From assembly GCA_038527485.1 (NCBI GenBank), contig JBCBFT010000025.1, forward strand, positions 3,081-67,080: DNA of 64,000 nucleotides, written 5' to 3'. The DNA is from JALEFZ01 sp038527485. Its GTDB lineage: Bacteria; Bacteroidota; Bacteroidia; J057. This document shows, one piece after another, positions 9,015 to 17,221 of the stretch. Numbering within the stretch: position 1 is the first letter of the stretch; each line of letters opens with the position of its first letter. The notes below the pieces were generated by a model. The model did no database searches, had not been told where the DNA came from, and saw only the letters and a program-made list of their open reading frames with translations. Made by a program: the position numbers and the translations under genes.

Positions 9015-10187
9015 TTATACTTGGGGCACAGAAAGCATTTTTACACGCTGAATGGCCTCTTCATAAGTTCGTTCATTCGCGCAAAGAGACAGGCGGATGT
9101 ATCGGTTACCTTGGCTCCCGAAGATAAATCCTGGCGCGATAAATACACGGGCCTGATTCAGAATCCATTCAGAGTAGACTTGCCCGCTTTCGGCGCGTTC
9201 AGGTATACGTCCCCATACAAACATTCCCCCACGGTTCTTTTCATACGTACACTCCAATAGATCCATTAGTTGAAAGGCAAAATTCCTTCGCTTCGCATAG
9301 ATCTCATTTTGTGCTTGATGCCATTGGAAGCTCATCCCCAATGCAGTAATAGCAGCTTGCTGGATGGGAAGAAACATCCCCGAATCCATGTTGCTCTTGA
9401 CCTTGAGTACTGTCTGAATATAGTCTTCGGCCCCAGCCAATACGCCTACTCTCCAACCTGCCATATTGTGTGATTTACTCAAAGAATTGAGTTCCATTGC
9501 CACCTCTTCAGCTCCTGGAATAGACAAGATGCTCAGAGGATTAGGATTGAGAATCAAAGAATATGGATTATCATGGCACAAGAGGATCTGATGCTTTTGG
9601 GCAAATGCTACAAGCTTTTCGAAAGTCTCTTTCTGGGCCAGCGCACCTGTCGGCATATGGGGATAGTTGAGCCACATTATTTTGACCCTGCTTAGATCTT
9701 GCTTGGCAAGAGATTCCAAATCGGGTTGCCAGTCTGTCTCACCATGTAGCTCGTAGTACTTCACCTCAGCTCCTGCAATTCGAGCAGCAGAGGCGTAGGC
9801 TGGATAGCCTGGATTGGGAACCAGCACTTCATCCCCTGGATTCAAAAAAGCCGTGGAGATGTGCATGATCCCTTCCTTTGAGCCAATCAGAGGCAACAAT
9901 TCAGATCCAGGATCAAGTGTCACCCCATAAATGGCAGCATACCAGTCGCTAAAAGCTTTGCGCAGTTGGGGAATCCCTTTGTATGGCTGGTAGCCGTGAT
10001 TCCCAGGCTCTACAGCTGCGTTGATCAAAGATTTGATCGTATCCTCTGCGGGCATGAGATCAGGATTTCCTATTCCTAGGTTGATGATGTTGGCGCCTTG
10101 CGCATTACGCTGGCGGATCTCCCCCAGCTTTTGAGCAAAGTAGTAGGTCTTTACGTGTGAAATTCTGTCAGCAGCGGCGATAATCAT
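9015..10187 (-). CDS. Class I/II PLP-dependent aminotransferase (aromatic operon)
   Basis: The 390-residue protein is a fold-type I aminotransferase: 'INLGIGNPDL' at the N-terminus, 'NPGYPAYASAARIAG', 'LCHDNPYSLI' and the PLP lysine in 'SLSKSHNMAGWRVG' (about residue 235), then 'GFIFGSQGNRYIRLSL'. Its place between pheA and tyrA suggests it makes Phe and Tyr from phenylpyruvate and 4-hydroxyphenylpyruvate, or transaminates prephenate. That role is inferred from context; the sequence itself only fixes the broad family (LL-diaminopimelate / aspartate aminotransferase-like). Confidence 0.88.
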   Translation of the reverse strand: MIIAAADRISHVKTYYFAQKLGEIRQRNAQGANIINLGIGNPDLMPAEDTIKSLINAAVEPGNHGYQPYKGIPQLRKAFSDWYAAIYGVTLDPGSELLPLIGSKEGIMHISTAFLNPGDEVLVPNPGYPAYASAARIAGAEVKYYELHGETDWQPDLESLAKQDLSRVKIMWLNYPHMPTGALAQKETFEKLVAFAQKHQILLCHDNPYSLILNPNPLSILSIPGAEEVAMELNSLSKSHNMAGWRVGVLAGAEDYIQTVLKVKSNMDSGMFLPIQQAAITALGMSFQWHQAQNEIYAKRRNFAFQLMDLLECTYEKNRGGMFVWGRIPERAESGQVYSEWILNQARVFIAPGFIFGSQGNRYIRLSLCANERTYEEAIQRVKMLSVPQV

Positions 10188-10239
10188 AAGTGCAGATTTA
10201 AGTATATAAGAACGAGTAGTAAAAGGAGCGTCAGATGTA

Positions 10240-11139
10240 TCAGGTTAAGGTATCTCGAATCTGTTCTCCTGCTGTGGTTAATTTATTTTCTTTTACCCCC
10301 TGGCTATATTCACCTAAAACCATGAGTTCAGCTACAAGTGGCTGAATGGCCTGAAGCGCCAATTGGTATCGATCATATGCTTCGAATGTCAAGTCGATGT
10401 GAAAAAAATAGGTCCAGGGCTTCCCTTCGATAGGCAAAGACTGGATCTTGGTCAAATTCATTTTGTAGATACTCAGAATGCTCAAGATCTCTGCTAAGGA
10501 TCCTACCTCATGTTTCAAATGAAAACAAAGGGACGATTTATTCACATGATCTGAAGCAACTTGATGTTTTGGATCGTTGGCTAGGACCAAGAATCGCGTA
10601 TAGTTTTCTTGATGCGTCTCAATATGTGCCACTAGAGATTCGAGTCCGTATAATTCCCCTGCAATAGAGGAAGCAATGGCTCCCCAAGCGGGATTGCCTT
10701 GGGCCTGTACCCACTCAGCGCTTGCAGCGGTATCTTCTCGCTCCACCAACTTGATGTGGGGATACTGACGGAAAAAAGCACGGCACTGCGCGATCGCCAT
10801 AGGATGAGAGTGCACCTCTTGGAGCTGATCGATGGTCGTCCCAGGAAGCGTCAATAGATGGTGCCCGATACGCAAGTAGACCTCTCCTATGACTCTTGCA
10901 CTTGAATTACGTAGCAGCTCATAGTTTTGTAAGATGGTCCCAGCGAGGCTATTTTCGATCGCAAGCATGGCAAACTTTTCCTGTGTTTGCTCCATAAATT
11001 GGAATAGTGCAGGAAAAGTAGCCGCTGGTTCAACCTCTACATCCGTACCAAAGTACTTCCGTGCTGCAAGCTCATGAAAAGCTCCACGTGTCCCTTGAAT
11101 AACTACGGTCGAAACGTCTGTTGGGGTTAAAATCTCCAT
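10240..11139 (-). CDS. pheA: Prephenate dehydratase
   Basis: The 299-residue protein has the periplasmic-binding-like catalytic lobes of prephenate dehydratase: 'IQGTRGAFHELAARKYFG', 'LAIENSLAGTILQNYELL', 'VHSHPMAIAQCRAFF' and the catalytic 'EDTAASAEW'. A C-terminal ACT domain follows (about 200-280), with 'HEVGSLAEILSILSIYKMNLTKIQSLPIEG' in place of the usual ESRP phenylalanine-binding motif. It turns prephenate into phenylpyruvate and is probably inhibited by Phe. It is the first gene of the operon and directly follows the leader-peptide attenuator at 11174-11321. Confidence 0.93.
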   Translation of the reverse strand: MEILTPTDVSTVVIQGTRGAFHELAARKYFGTDVEVEPAATFPALFQFMEQTQEKFAMLAIENSLAGTILQNYELLRNSSARVIGEVYLRIGHHLLTLPGTTIDQLQEVHSHPMAIAQCRAFFRQYPHIKLVEREDTAASAEWVQAQGNPAWGAIASSIAGELYGLESLVAHIETHQENYTRFLVLANDPKHQVASDHVNKSSLCFHLKHEVGSLAEILSILSIYKMNLTKIQSLPIEGKPWTYFFHIDLTFEAYDRYQLALQAIQPLVAELMVLGEYSQGVKENKLTTAGEQIRDTLT

Positions 11140-11173
11140 GCGATCAGAAGCCTAATATTTTTTACATTTCAAC

Positions 11174-11203
11174 AAAAAAGCATCCCATGATATTGGGATG
11201 CTT
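11174..11203 (-). terminator. Attenuator terminator of the pheA operon
   Basis: A perfect 10-bp stem (AAGCATCCCA / TGGGATGCTT) with a 6-base loop is followed on the minus strand by a run of six Ts. It lies between the leader peptide stop (11238) and the pheA start (11139), so it must be read through to express pheA. The segment at 11224-11234, starting three bases after the leader stop codon, reads TGGGATTACTT on the minus strand. It can pair with the terminator's 5' arm with one small internal mismatch, giving the expected antiterminator. Confidence 0.85.
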
Positions 11204-11237
11204 CATATTTATTTTTACCAACAAAGTAATCCCAGCT

Positions 11238-11297
11238 TTATTCCGAGTAAGAATAAAAGTAAAATCGGGTTACCTTATATGTATATGTCTGTGTCAT
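11238..11297 (-). CDS. Tyr/Phe-rich attenuation leader peptide
   Basis: A 20-codon frame upstream of pheA encodes MTQTYTYKVTRFYFYSYSE. Five of 19 residues are Tyr and two are Phe, and five of the seven aromatic codons are packed into residues 12-17. This is the layout of a ribosome-mediated attenuator: aromatic codons just before the stop, then a mutually exclusive antiterminator and terminator. When charged tRNA-Tyr or tRNA-Phe is scarce, the ribosome would stall in the cluster, free the 11224-11234 arm and let transcription continue into pheA. The frame is seen directly; the mechanism is inferred from the known trp/phe attenuators of other bacteria. Confidence 0.8.
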   Translation of the reverse strand: MTQTYTYKVTRFYFYSYSE

Positions 11298-11313
11298 TAC
11301 TTCAATACTAATT

Positions 11314-11321
11314 CAAAAATA
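11314..11321 (-). promoter_or_regulatory. Candidate -7 box of the pheA operon
   Basis: The minus strand reads TATTTTTG, an exact fit to the Bacteroidota -7 consensus TAnnTTTG. It lies 16 bases before the leader ATG, leaving a very short untranslated leader. A weak TTCG about 22 bases upstream is the only -33 candidate. Confidence 0.45.
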
Positions 11322-11413
11322 TTACAATCACAAGCCATAAATCGAAGATCTCGAAAAATTTAGACATGTTTTTTACGAATAAGGAAATTAAAATAATTAT
11401 ATATCCCTAAAGA

Positions 11414-12913
11414 TCAGTGTATTACAAATTTATCCTCTTTCAGTCTAGACATGAACGCTACAGCCCGATGGATATCTTCATACAACACTCGATCTGTCTC
11501 TACCATAGGTACAATCTCTCTAAACTCGTTTAGTAGCGGCATCAATCTCGTACCTGTCTTGGCGGGTGCTCGATAATACAAGGCTTGAGATGCATTCATG
11601 AGTTCGATAGCCAAGATATGATGTAGATTTTCTAATACGCGCAAGCATTTCGTAGCTGCATTGGCTCCCATGCTCACATGATCCTCTTGATTATTGGAAG
11701 AAGGAATGGTATCGACAGAAGCTGGTGTACAAAGCTGTTTATTTTGAGAAACGATACTTGCGGCAGTATACTGTGGAATCATCAAACCAGAGTCTAAACC
11801 TGGATTTTTGACCAAAAAGAGAGGAAGTTCTCGTACTCCTGAGAGCAACTGATAGGTCCTACGCTCCGAAATGCTCGCCAATTCTCCTACAGCAATTGCC
11901 AAGAAATCCAGCGCCAATGCGAGCGGCTGCCCATGAAAATTCCCCCCAGATAAAATCAAATCTTCTTCGGGGAAGATATTGGGATTGTCAGACACACTCA
12001 TCGCCTCTGTCTCAAAAACCGATCTACAATATGCAATGGCGTCCCTACTCGCTCCATGAACTTGAGGGATGCAGCGGAAAGAATATGGGTCCTGTATATA
12101 GGACTTGGCTCGATGTGTAATTTCAGAATCTTCCAACAGTTTACGGATCAAGCTTGCCGTTTGGAGCTGCCCTTGATGGGGACGAATCTTATGTATCGCC
12201 TCATGGAAAGGCTGAATCTGGCCATCAAACGCATCCAAACTCAAAGCTGCGATGTAGTCTGCCATCTCTGCCAAATGCTGCGCCCAGATAATCACATGCA
12301 CTCCATAAGCCAGCATGAACTGTGTCCCATTGAGCAAGGCCAAGCCCTCCTTTGCATCTAGTTCGAGGGGAGCCCAGCCCATGCGTTGGAGCATCTCCCT
12401 ACCTGATATACGTTCATTGCCGATATATACCTCGCCCTCTCCGATCAGCGGGAGCGCCAAGTGTGCCAAAGGAGCCAAATCCCCACTAGCTCCTAGCGAT
12501 CCTTGTGTATAAATAACAGGAAGGATATCGTGGTTGAAGAAATCAAGGAGTCGCTGTACAGTAGCCAGATGAACACCTGAATGTCCCAGTGCCAAAGATT
12601 TGATTTTGAGTAAGAGCATCAAACGAACGATTTTCTTTGGCACCTCCTCCCCTAACCCGCAAGCATGAGAACGTAAGAGATTCACTTGTAATTTGCGACG
12701 GTCTTCAGGAGCTATTCGTTTGTCACACAGATACCCAAAACCTGTATTGATCCCATAAATGGCTTCATCTCCCCTGGCCAAACGGGCATCCAAATAGTCT
12801 CTACACTGCTGAATACTAGATTTGGAGGCCTCCGAAAGCTCCAGCTTTTGTGGAGGACTGGTCAGCATCGCCTCGATTCTGTCGAGTGTCAATGCCTCTG
12901 CGTGAATGTTCAT
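11414..12913 (-). CDS. hutH: Histidine ammonia-lyase
   Basis: The 499-residue protein belongs to the aromatic ammonia-lyase family: 'YGINTGFG' near residue 53, and the Ala-Ser-Gly triad that forms the MIO cofactor at residues 142-144 (GSLGASGDLAPLAHLAL). Further family segments are 'NGTQFMLA', 'QDPYSFRCIPQVHG', 'SDNPNIF', 'GGNFHGQP' and 'SSNNQEDHVSMG'. It deaminates histidine to urocanate. No hutU, hutI or hutG is in the window, so the remaining pathway must be elsewhere, or the enzyme could serve another aromatic substrate. It lies 93 bases after hisS, with a terminator between them. Confidence 0.9.
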   Translation of the reverse strand: MNIHAEALTLDRIEAMLTSPPQKLELSEASKSSIQQCRDYLDARLARGDEAIYGINTGFGYLCDKRIAPEDRRKLQVNLLRSHACGLGEEVPKKIVRLMLLLKIKSLALGHSGVHLATVQRLLDFFNHDILPVIYTQGSLGASGDLAPLAHLALPLIGEGEVYIGNERISGREMLQRMGWAPLELDAKEGLALLNGTQFMLAYGVHVIIWAQHLAEMADYIAALSLDAFDGQIQPFHEAIHKIRPHQGQLQTASLIRKLLEDSEITHRAKSYIQDPYSFRCIPQVHGASRDAIAYCRSVFETEAMSVSDNPNIFPEEDLILSGGNFHGQPLALALDFLAIAVGELASISERRTYQLLSGVRELPLFLVKNPGLDSGLMIPQYTAASIVSQNKQLCTPASVDTIPSSNNQEDHVSMGANAATKCLRVLENLHHILAIELMNASQALYYRAPAKTGTRLMPLLNEFREIVPMVETDRVLYEDIHRAVAFMSRLKEDKFVIH

Positions 12914-12949
12914 GCGATAGGTGTTATGTGTCCCTTTTATGTGTGTACA

Positions 12950-12974
12950 AAAACGGGGAAAGTATTCCTTCCCC
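12950..12974 (-). terminator. Probable terminator of hisS
   Basis: GGGGAA (12955-12960) pairs with TTCCCC (12969-12974). On the minus strand the stem is followed by GTTTTTG. It lies between the hisS stop and the hutH start, separating the two units. Confidence 0.5.
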
Positions 12975-13006
12975 CATTTCTAAAGCTTTATTTACCCAAA
13001 AAATAC

Positions 13007-14374
13007 TTATGAAACTACCTTGAGTTTCTCAACAATTGCCTCAATCTTCAAGGCTTCTTGTTCTCCTGTTTTCATATTTTTTAGCTGAAAAATACCTGAA
13101 GCCGCTTCCTCAGTCCCGATGATCAATGTATAAGGAATGTCTTTCTTATCTGCGTAAGTAAATTGCTTTCTCATCTTGGCCCCCGCATCTGGATAGTACT
13201 CACTCGCGATTCCCACCTGCCGCAACTGATTGAGTGCCTTTAAAGCATCTGCTCTAGTCTCCGCCCCAAAATTCACCAACAGAACCTCTACAGTCGTGGG
13301 GCGAATCTCTTCAAACAAACCCAGTTCTTCCATGACTACGTAAATGCGATCTGCTCCGAAGGAGATCCCTACTCCTGACAACCCGTCTACGCCAAATACA
13401 CCTGTCAGATTTGCATAGCGGCCACCTCCACAGATAGACCCCATTTTAACTTCATGCGCTTTGACCTCAAAAATCGTCCCTGTGTAGTAATCCAGCCCAC
13501 GCGCCAACTCCAAGTTGAAGTCGATGGTCGCTCTGTCTATCTCAAATGATTCCAATAAGGAGAATACTTCCCGCATTTCCTCTACCCCCTTTGTCCCGAT
13601 CTCTGATGGAGCTAGTTTCTCTCCCAAAAAGTCGAGTTTGGCTTGATTGTCCCCTTCAAAACCAATCAACTCGAAGAGCTTGTCAGGCGCATCTCCGTCG
13701 ATTCCTCTTCCGATCAGTTCTTCTCTCACCCTCTCCTTACCGATCTTGTCCAGCTTGTCGATCGCGATACACATGCTGGTAAACTTATCGGGATGGCCAA
13801 TTACCTCGGCATAACCCGATAGGATCTTACGATTGTTGATGAGTATCGAGAAACCAGGAAAGCCGAGCTTCGAAAGTACTTCGTCAAAAATCGCTACGAA
13901 CTCTGCTTCGTACACAAGCGAATCGGAACCGACCACATCTGCGTCGCACTGATAAAACTCTCTGTAGCGTCCCTTCTGCGGGCGATCGGCTCTCCACACA
14001 GGTTGAATTTGGTAACGCTTAAATGGAAAGGTCAACGTCCCGCGGTTCATGACGACGTAACGTGCAAAGGGAACCGTCAAATCATAACGAAGTGCTTTTT
14101 CAGAAATCTCAAAGCTCAGCTTTTGACTATCATCTAGATGTTGCGCCTTTTTTAGAAAATCGCCGTTATTCAGGATCTTAAAAATCAGTCGGTCACCTTC
14201 CTCCCCATATTTGCCAGTGAGAACCGAAAGATTCTCCATAGAAGGAGTTTCTAGAGGCGGATACCCATACTTGCGAAAAACAGACCGAATGGTATCAAAA
14301 ATATATTCCCGACGCATCATCACTTCGGGACCAAAATCACGTGTACCTTTGGGAATAGAGGGTTTTTGTGCCAT
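13007..14374 (-). CDS. hisS: Histidyl-tRNA synthetase
   Basis: The 455-residue protein is a class II aminoacyl-tRNA synthetase. It begins 'KPSIPKGTRDFGPEVMMRREYI' and shows motif 2 'RADRPQKGRYREFYQCDADVVG', the HisRS-specific 'ARGLDYYTGTIFEV', motif 3 'GGGRYANLTGVFG ... GISFGADRI', and a C-terminal anticodon-binding domain (about 365-455). It charges tRNA-His in the cytoplasm. Length and motifs are complete. Confidence 0.95.
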   Translation of the reverse strand: MAQKPSIPKGTRDFGPEVMMRREYIFDTIRSVFRKYGYPPLETPSMENLSVLTGKYGEEGDRLIFKILNNGDFLKKAQHLDDSQKLSFEISEKALRYDLTVPFARYVVMNRGTLTFPFKRYQIQPVWRADRPQKGRYREFYQCDADVVGSDSLVYEAEFVAIFDEVLSKLGFPGFSILINNRKILSGYAEVIGHPDKFTSMCIAIDKLDKIGKERVREELIGRGIDGDAPDKLFELIGFEGDNQAKLDFLGEKLAPSEIGTKGVEEMREVFSLLESFEIDRATIDFNLELARGLDYYTGTIFEVKAHEVKMGSICGGGRYANLTGVFGVDGLSGVGISFGADRIYVVMEELGLFEEIRPTTVEVLLVNFGAETRADALKALNQLRQVGIASEYYPDAGAKMRKQFTYADKKDIPYTLIIGTEEAASGIFQLKNMKTGEQEALKIEAIVEKLKVVS

Positions 14375-14481
14375 GTGTAAATCATCGTAAAAGCAGAAGG
14401 ACCAAGATATAAGAGGCTGATTTTCTGCTATTTGCCTATACCTTTTTCGATAAATGGAAAAAGGAGAATATAAAACTAGGG

Positions 14482-14489
14482 CAAAGATA
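14482..14489 (-). promoter_or_regulatory. Candidate -7 box of hisS
   Basis: The minus strand reads TATCTTTG, matching TAnnTTTG, 108 bases upstream of the hisS start. Confidence 0.35.
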
Positions 14490-14603
14490 CCTGTTTTCTA
14501 AAATTTTTGTATGTTGTATATGATATATGAGCCAAATTTCAACCTTTTCTTTTAAGGCACATCATTAATCAAACGACATACAAAAACTAATAATTTCAAG
14601 GAA

Positions 14604-15581
14604 ATGGATTTTATCATATATGGCGCAGCAGCCCTCCTCGGATTGGCTATGTTTAGAAGCGGTTGGGTAGTCGTGCGGCAGCAACAAGCAGTCGTCCTTC
14701 AGCGTCTCGGAAAGTTCCAACGCGCTGTACCTGCGGGATTTCACTTCAAGATTCCCTTTGTGGATCAAGTCGCAGGTAAGGTAAACCTGAAAGTCCAGCA
14801 GCTCGATGTAAATGTAGAGACGAAAACCAAAGACGACGTATTCGTTCATCTCAAAGTTTCTGTTCAGTACTTCGTGATCAAGAGTAAAGTTTATGATGCA
14901 TTTTATGAACTAGAAGATCCTAAGACGCAGATCACATCTTATGTCTTTGACGTAGTCCGTGCAGAAGTGCCTAAATTGAAGCTAGATGAAGTATTTGCTC
15001 GTAAGGACGATATCGCGATTGCCATCAAGGCAGAACTAGCCGAAGCGATGGACGGGTATGGATACGGAATCGTGAAAGCGCTCGTCACAGATATTGATCC
15101 TGATAAGCAGGTAAAGCAGGCCATGAACCGTATCAACGCGGCAGAGCGTGAAAAAGTAGCTGCCCAGTACGAGGCAGAAGCAGAGCGCATCAAAATTGTA
15201 GCCATCGCACAAGCGGAAGCCGAAAGTAAGAAACTTCAAGGACAAGGTATCGCAGATCAGCGTCGTGAGATCGCCAAAGGTCTGGAAGACTCTGTTGAAG
15301 CATTGAACAAAGTAGGGATCAACTCTCAAGAAGCATCTGCCCTGATCGTCGTTACACAGCACTATGATACGCTGCAAGCCATGGGCACGAACTCTAAGTC
15401 TAACTTGATCCTGCTCCCCAACTCTCCATCGAATGCAAGTGATATGATGAATCAAATGATTACCTCTTTCACAGCTGCGAGCATGATGGGCGACGAAATG
15501 CGTAAGGACAGTGTCTCTGCAACACGTGAAGAAGGTGCCAAGCGTCTGTCTAACTTCCGCATCTCTAGCGATGATGAATAG
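14604..15581 (+). CDS. SPFH/band 7 (stomatin/prohibitin-like) membrane protein
   Basis: The 325-residue protein has one N-terminal transmembrane helix (about residues 3-20). The SPFH domain follows (VVRQQQAVVLQRLGKFQRAVPAGFHFKIPFVD, ... ITSYVFDVVRAEVPKLKLDEVFARKDDI), then an Ala/Glu-rich coiled coil (AAEREKVAAQYEAEAERIKIVAIAQAEAESKK) and a Met/Ser-rich tail. Such proteins form large membrane-bound rings and organise membrane microdomains or proteases. The sequence resembles the HIR/QmcA type more than HflC. No NfeD or FtsH partner is adjacent. It is transcribed divergently from hisS. Confidence 0.88.
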   Translation: MDFIIYGAAALLGLAMFRSGWVVVRQQQAVVLQRLGKFQRAVPAGFHFKIPFVDQVAGKVNLKVQQLDVNVETKTKDDVFVHLKVSVQYFVIKSKVYDAFYELEDPKTQITSYVFDVVRAEVPKLKLDEVFARKDDIAIAIKAELAEAMDGYGYGIVKALVTDIDPDKQVKQAMNRINAAEREKVAAQYEAEAERIKIVAIAQAEAESKKLQGQGIADQRREIAKGLEDSVEALNKVGINSQEASALIVVTQHYDTLQAMGTNSKSNLILLPNSPSNASDMMNQMITSFTAASMMGDEMRKDSVSATREEGAKRLSNFRISSDDE

Positions 15582-15656
15582 AACCCAATCAAAAGGTAAG
15601 CAAGGTTGTTGTCATCTCTAACCAAGTATCTCCTACACAATTATACCATAATTTGT

Positions 15657-15686
15657 ATACCCGGCCGCGTGTCGGGTATTTTTTTG
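15657..15686 (+). terminator. Intrinsic terminator of the SPFH gene
   Basis: ATACCCG (15657-15663) pairs with CGGGTAT (15673-15679), followed by a run of Ts. Confidence 0.75.
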
Positions 15687-15931
15687 AATCAATATCATAT
15701 GGGGGCTATCCCATAAGACAGGATCGTACTAGTCCACAAGGTTTGACTGTTTGATTTGTGCATGGACTCAGCATCTGCACACCTACTTCTCTGAAAATTC
15801 TCCCCTAATCATCGTCGGTTTTTCTCCTCTTAGCTACGAAAGTTAGTGCGTTTGTGAATGCGCATTTGTCATCTTCCATAAAAGATGTAAGATTGTCCCT
15901 AAATCACATTCGACACACAAATAATATTCAT

Positions 15932-16846
15932 ATGAAACCCACATTATTGGTATTGGCCGCAGGAATGGGAAGCCGCTATGGTGGACTCAAACAGGTAGAT
16001 CAGGTAGGTCCATCAGGAGAAACCATCATCGACTATTCTGTTTACGATGCCATTCGTGCAGGATTTGGGAAGGTCGTATTCGTCATCCGCAAGGAAATCG
16101 AAGCGGCATTTAAGGAAGCTTTTGGGAATAAATTCTCAGACCAGATTGAGGTCGTCTATGTTCATCAGGAATTGGATATGCTGCCTGAAGGCTTTTCTGT
16201 ACCTGAAGGACGTGTCAAACCTTGGGGGACTGCCCACGCTGTGATGATGGCCCAGGAAGCCATTCAAGAGCCATTCGCGATGATCAACGCAGACGATTTT
16301 TATGGTAGGGAGGCTTTTGAAGTCATTGCAAAGTTTCTGACAGCGAGCGCACCGACCAATAATACCTATTGCATCGTGGGCTACAAGTTGGAAAATACCC
16401 TTTCAGACCATGGTTCTGTAAACCGTGGAGAAATTCATACCAATGCACAAGGGCATCTGACATTCATCAGCGAGCGCCATAAGATTCGTCGCACAACAGA
16501 AGGTGTCGTCTATGAGGAGGCAGACGGTATCCATCCTATCTCAGCAGATGCGATGGTTTCTATGAATATGATGGGCTTTACGCCTACGCTCTTTGATTTT
16601 GGGGAGGAATATTTCACCAACTTTTTGAGGGAGAAAGGCCAGGAAATGAAATCAGAATTTTATGTACCGACACTTCTCGATCTTACCATCAAAGACAAAG
16701 GCGTAGTAGTGGATATCCTATCTTCAGATGCCAACTGGTTTGGGGTGACGTACAAAGAAGATAAGCCTATCGTGCAGGAAAGCCTCCGAAAGTTGGTAGA
16801 ACAGGGAGTCTATCCTAAAAATCTATGGAGTAAGGAGAAGGTATAG
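15932..16846 (+). CDS. Sugar-phosphate nucleotidyltransferase family protein
   Basis: The 304-residue protein starts at the ATG at 15932, directly before the nucleotide-binding motif 'VLAAGMGSRYGGLKQV' (residues 6-21). The frame is open upstream but lacks family sequence there. Further features are 'AMINADDFYG' (about 105-115, metal-binding Asp) and 'SVNMMGFTP'-like and 'EFYVPTLLDL' segments of NTP_transferase proteins. It probably transfers a nucleotide to a sugar phosphate in cell-envelope precursor synthesis; the sugar is unknown. It is monocistronic with its own terminator. Confidence 0.8.
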   Translation: MKPTLLVLAAGMGSRYGGLKQVDQVGPSGETIIDYSVYDAIRAGFGKVVFVIRKEIEAAFKEAFGNKFSDQIEVVYVHQELDMLPEGFSVPEGRVKPWGTAHAVMMAQEAIQEPFAMINADDFYGREAFEVIAKFLTASAPTNNTYCIVGYKLENTLSDHGSVNRGEIHTNAQGHLTFISERHKIRRTTEGVVYEEADGIHPISADAMVSMNMMGFTPTLFDFGEEYFTNFLREKGQEMKSEFYVPTLLDLTIKDKGVVVDILSSDANWFGVTYKEDKPIVQESLRKLVEQGVYPKNLWSKEKV

Positions 16847-16963
16847 TTGGATTATAAGTAGGTGGACAAAAGATTTCGAGAACAGAGTTGAGAGTTAACG
16901 TACTATTAATCAGCACTTTTCAAACTATCTGATCACATCTGTCAATCTACTTAAATTGAAATA

Positions 16964-17003
16964 AAAAAGGTCAAGCCTGTAGGATTCAGCTTGACCTTTT
17001 TCT
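16964..17003. terminator. Strong terminator after the nucleotidyltransferase gene
   Basis: AAAAAGGTCAAGC and GCTTGACCTTTTT form a long perfect stem with T runs on both sides. It works for the plus-strand gene and could also stop minus-strand transcripts. Confidence 0.8.
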
Positions 17004-17011
17004 TTTATACT

Positions 17012-17221
17012 GGAGACCACGTTGTAGTAGTGGAAGTAGGTGAATATGCCTTGGCGGTGGTAAAGAACCGATCACGTTGTGGCGGTGGTAAGGGATCGCA
17101 TTGTGGTGAGGGCGAGGGACCGACCATGTGATGGCGGTGGCTAGGGACCACGCCTTAGCGGTGGTAATAAGGGACCGACCACATTTTGGCGGTGGCTAGA
17201 GACCACGCCTTAGCGGTGGTC
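17012..17221. repeat. GC-rich tandem hairpin array
   Basis: The core GGCGGTGGYWAGGGACC recurs about seven times with units of roughly 24-31 bases. The last two higher-order units (about 17132-17160 and 17188-17220) are nearly identical. Each ACCACGCCTTAGCGGTGGT segment can fold into a hairpin (ACCACGC against GCGGTGGT with one bulged G). The array ends exactly at the stop codon of the 17222-18280 gene. The unit is too irregular and the spacers too short for a CRISPR. Confidence 0.8.

Noticed and set aside
15036..15455. 139-codon frame antisense to the SPFH gene
   Set aside because: Shadow of the Ala/Glu-rich coiled coil on the opposite strand.
17012..17221. CRISPR-like array of repeated GGCGGTGG units
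   Set aside because: Units are 24-31 bases, degenerate, self-palindromic and without distinct spacers; no cas gene is near.
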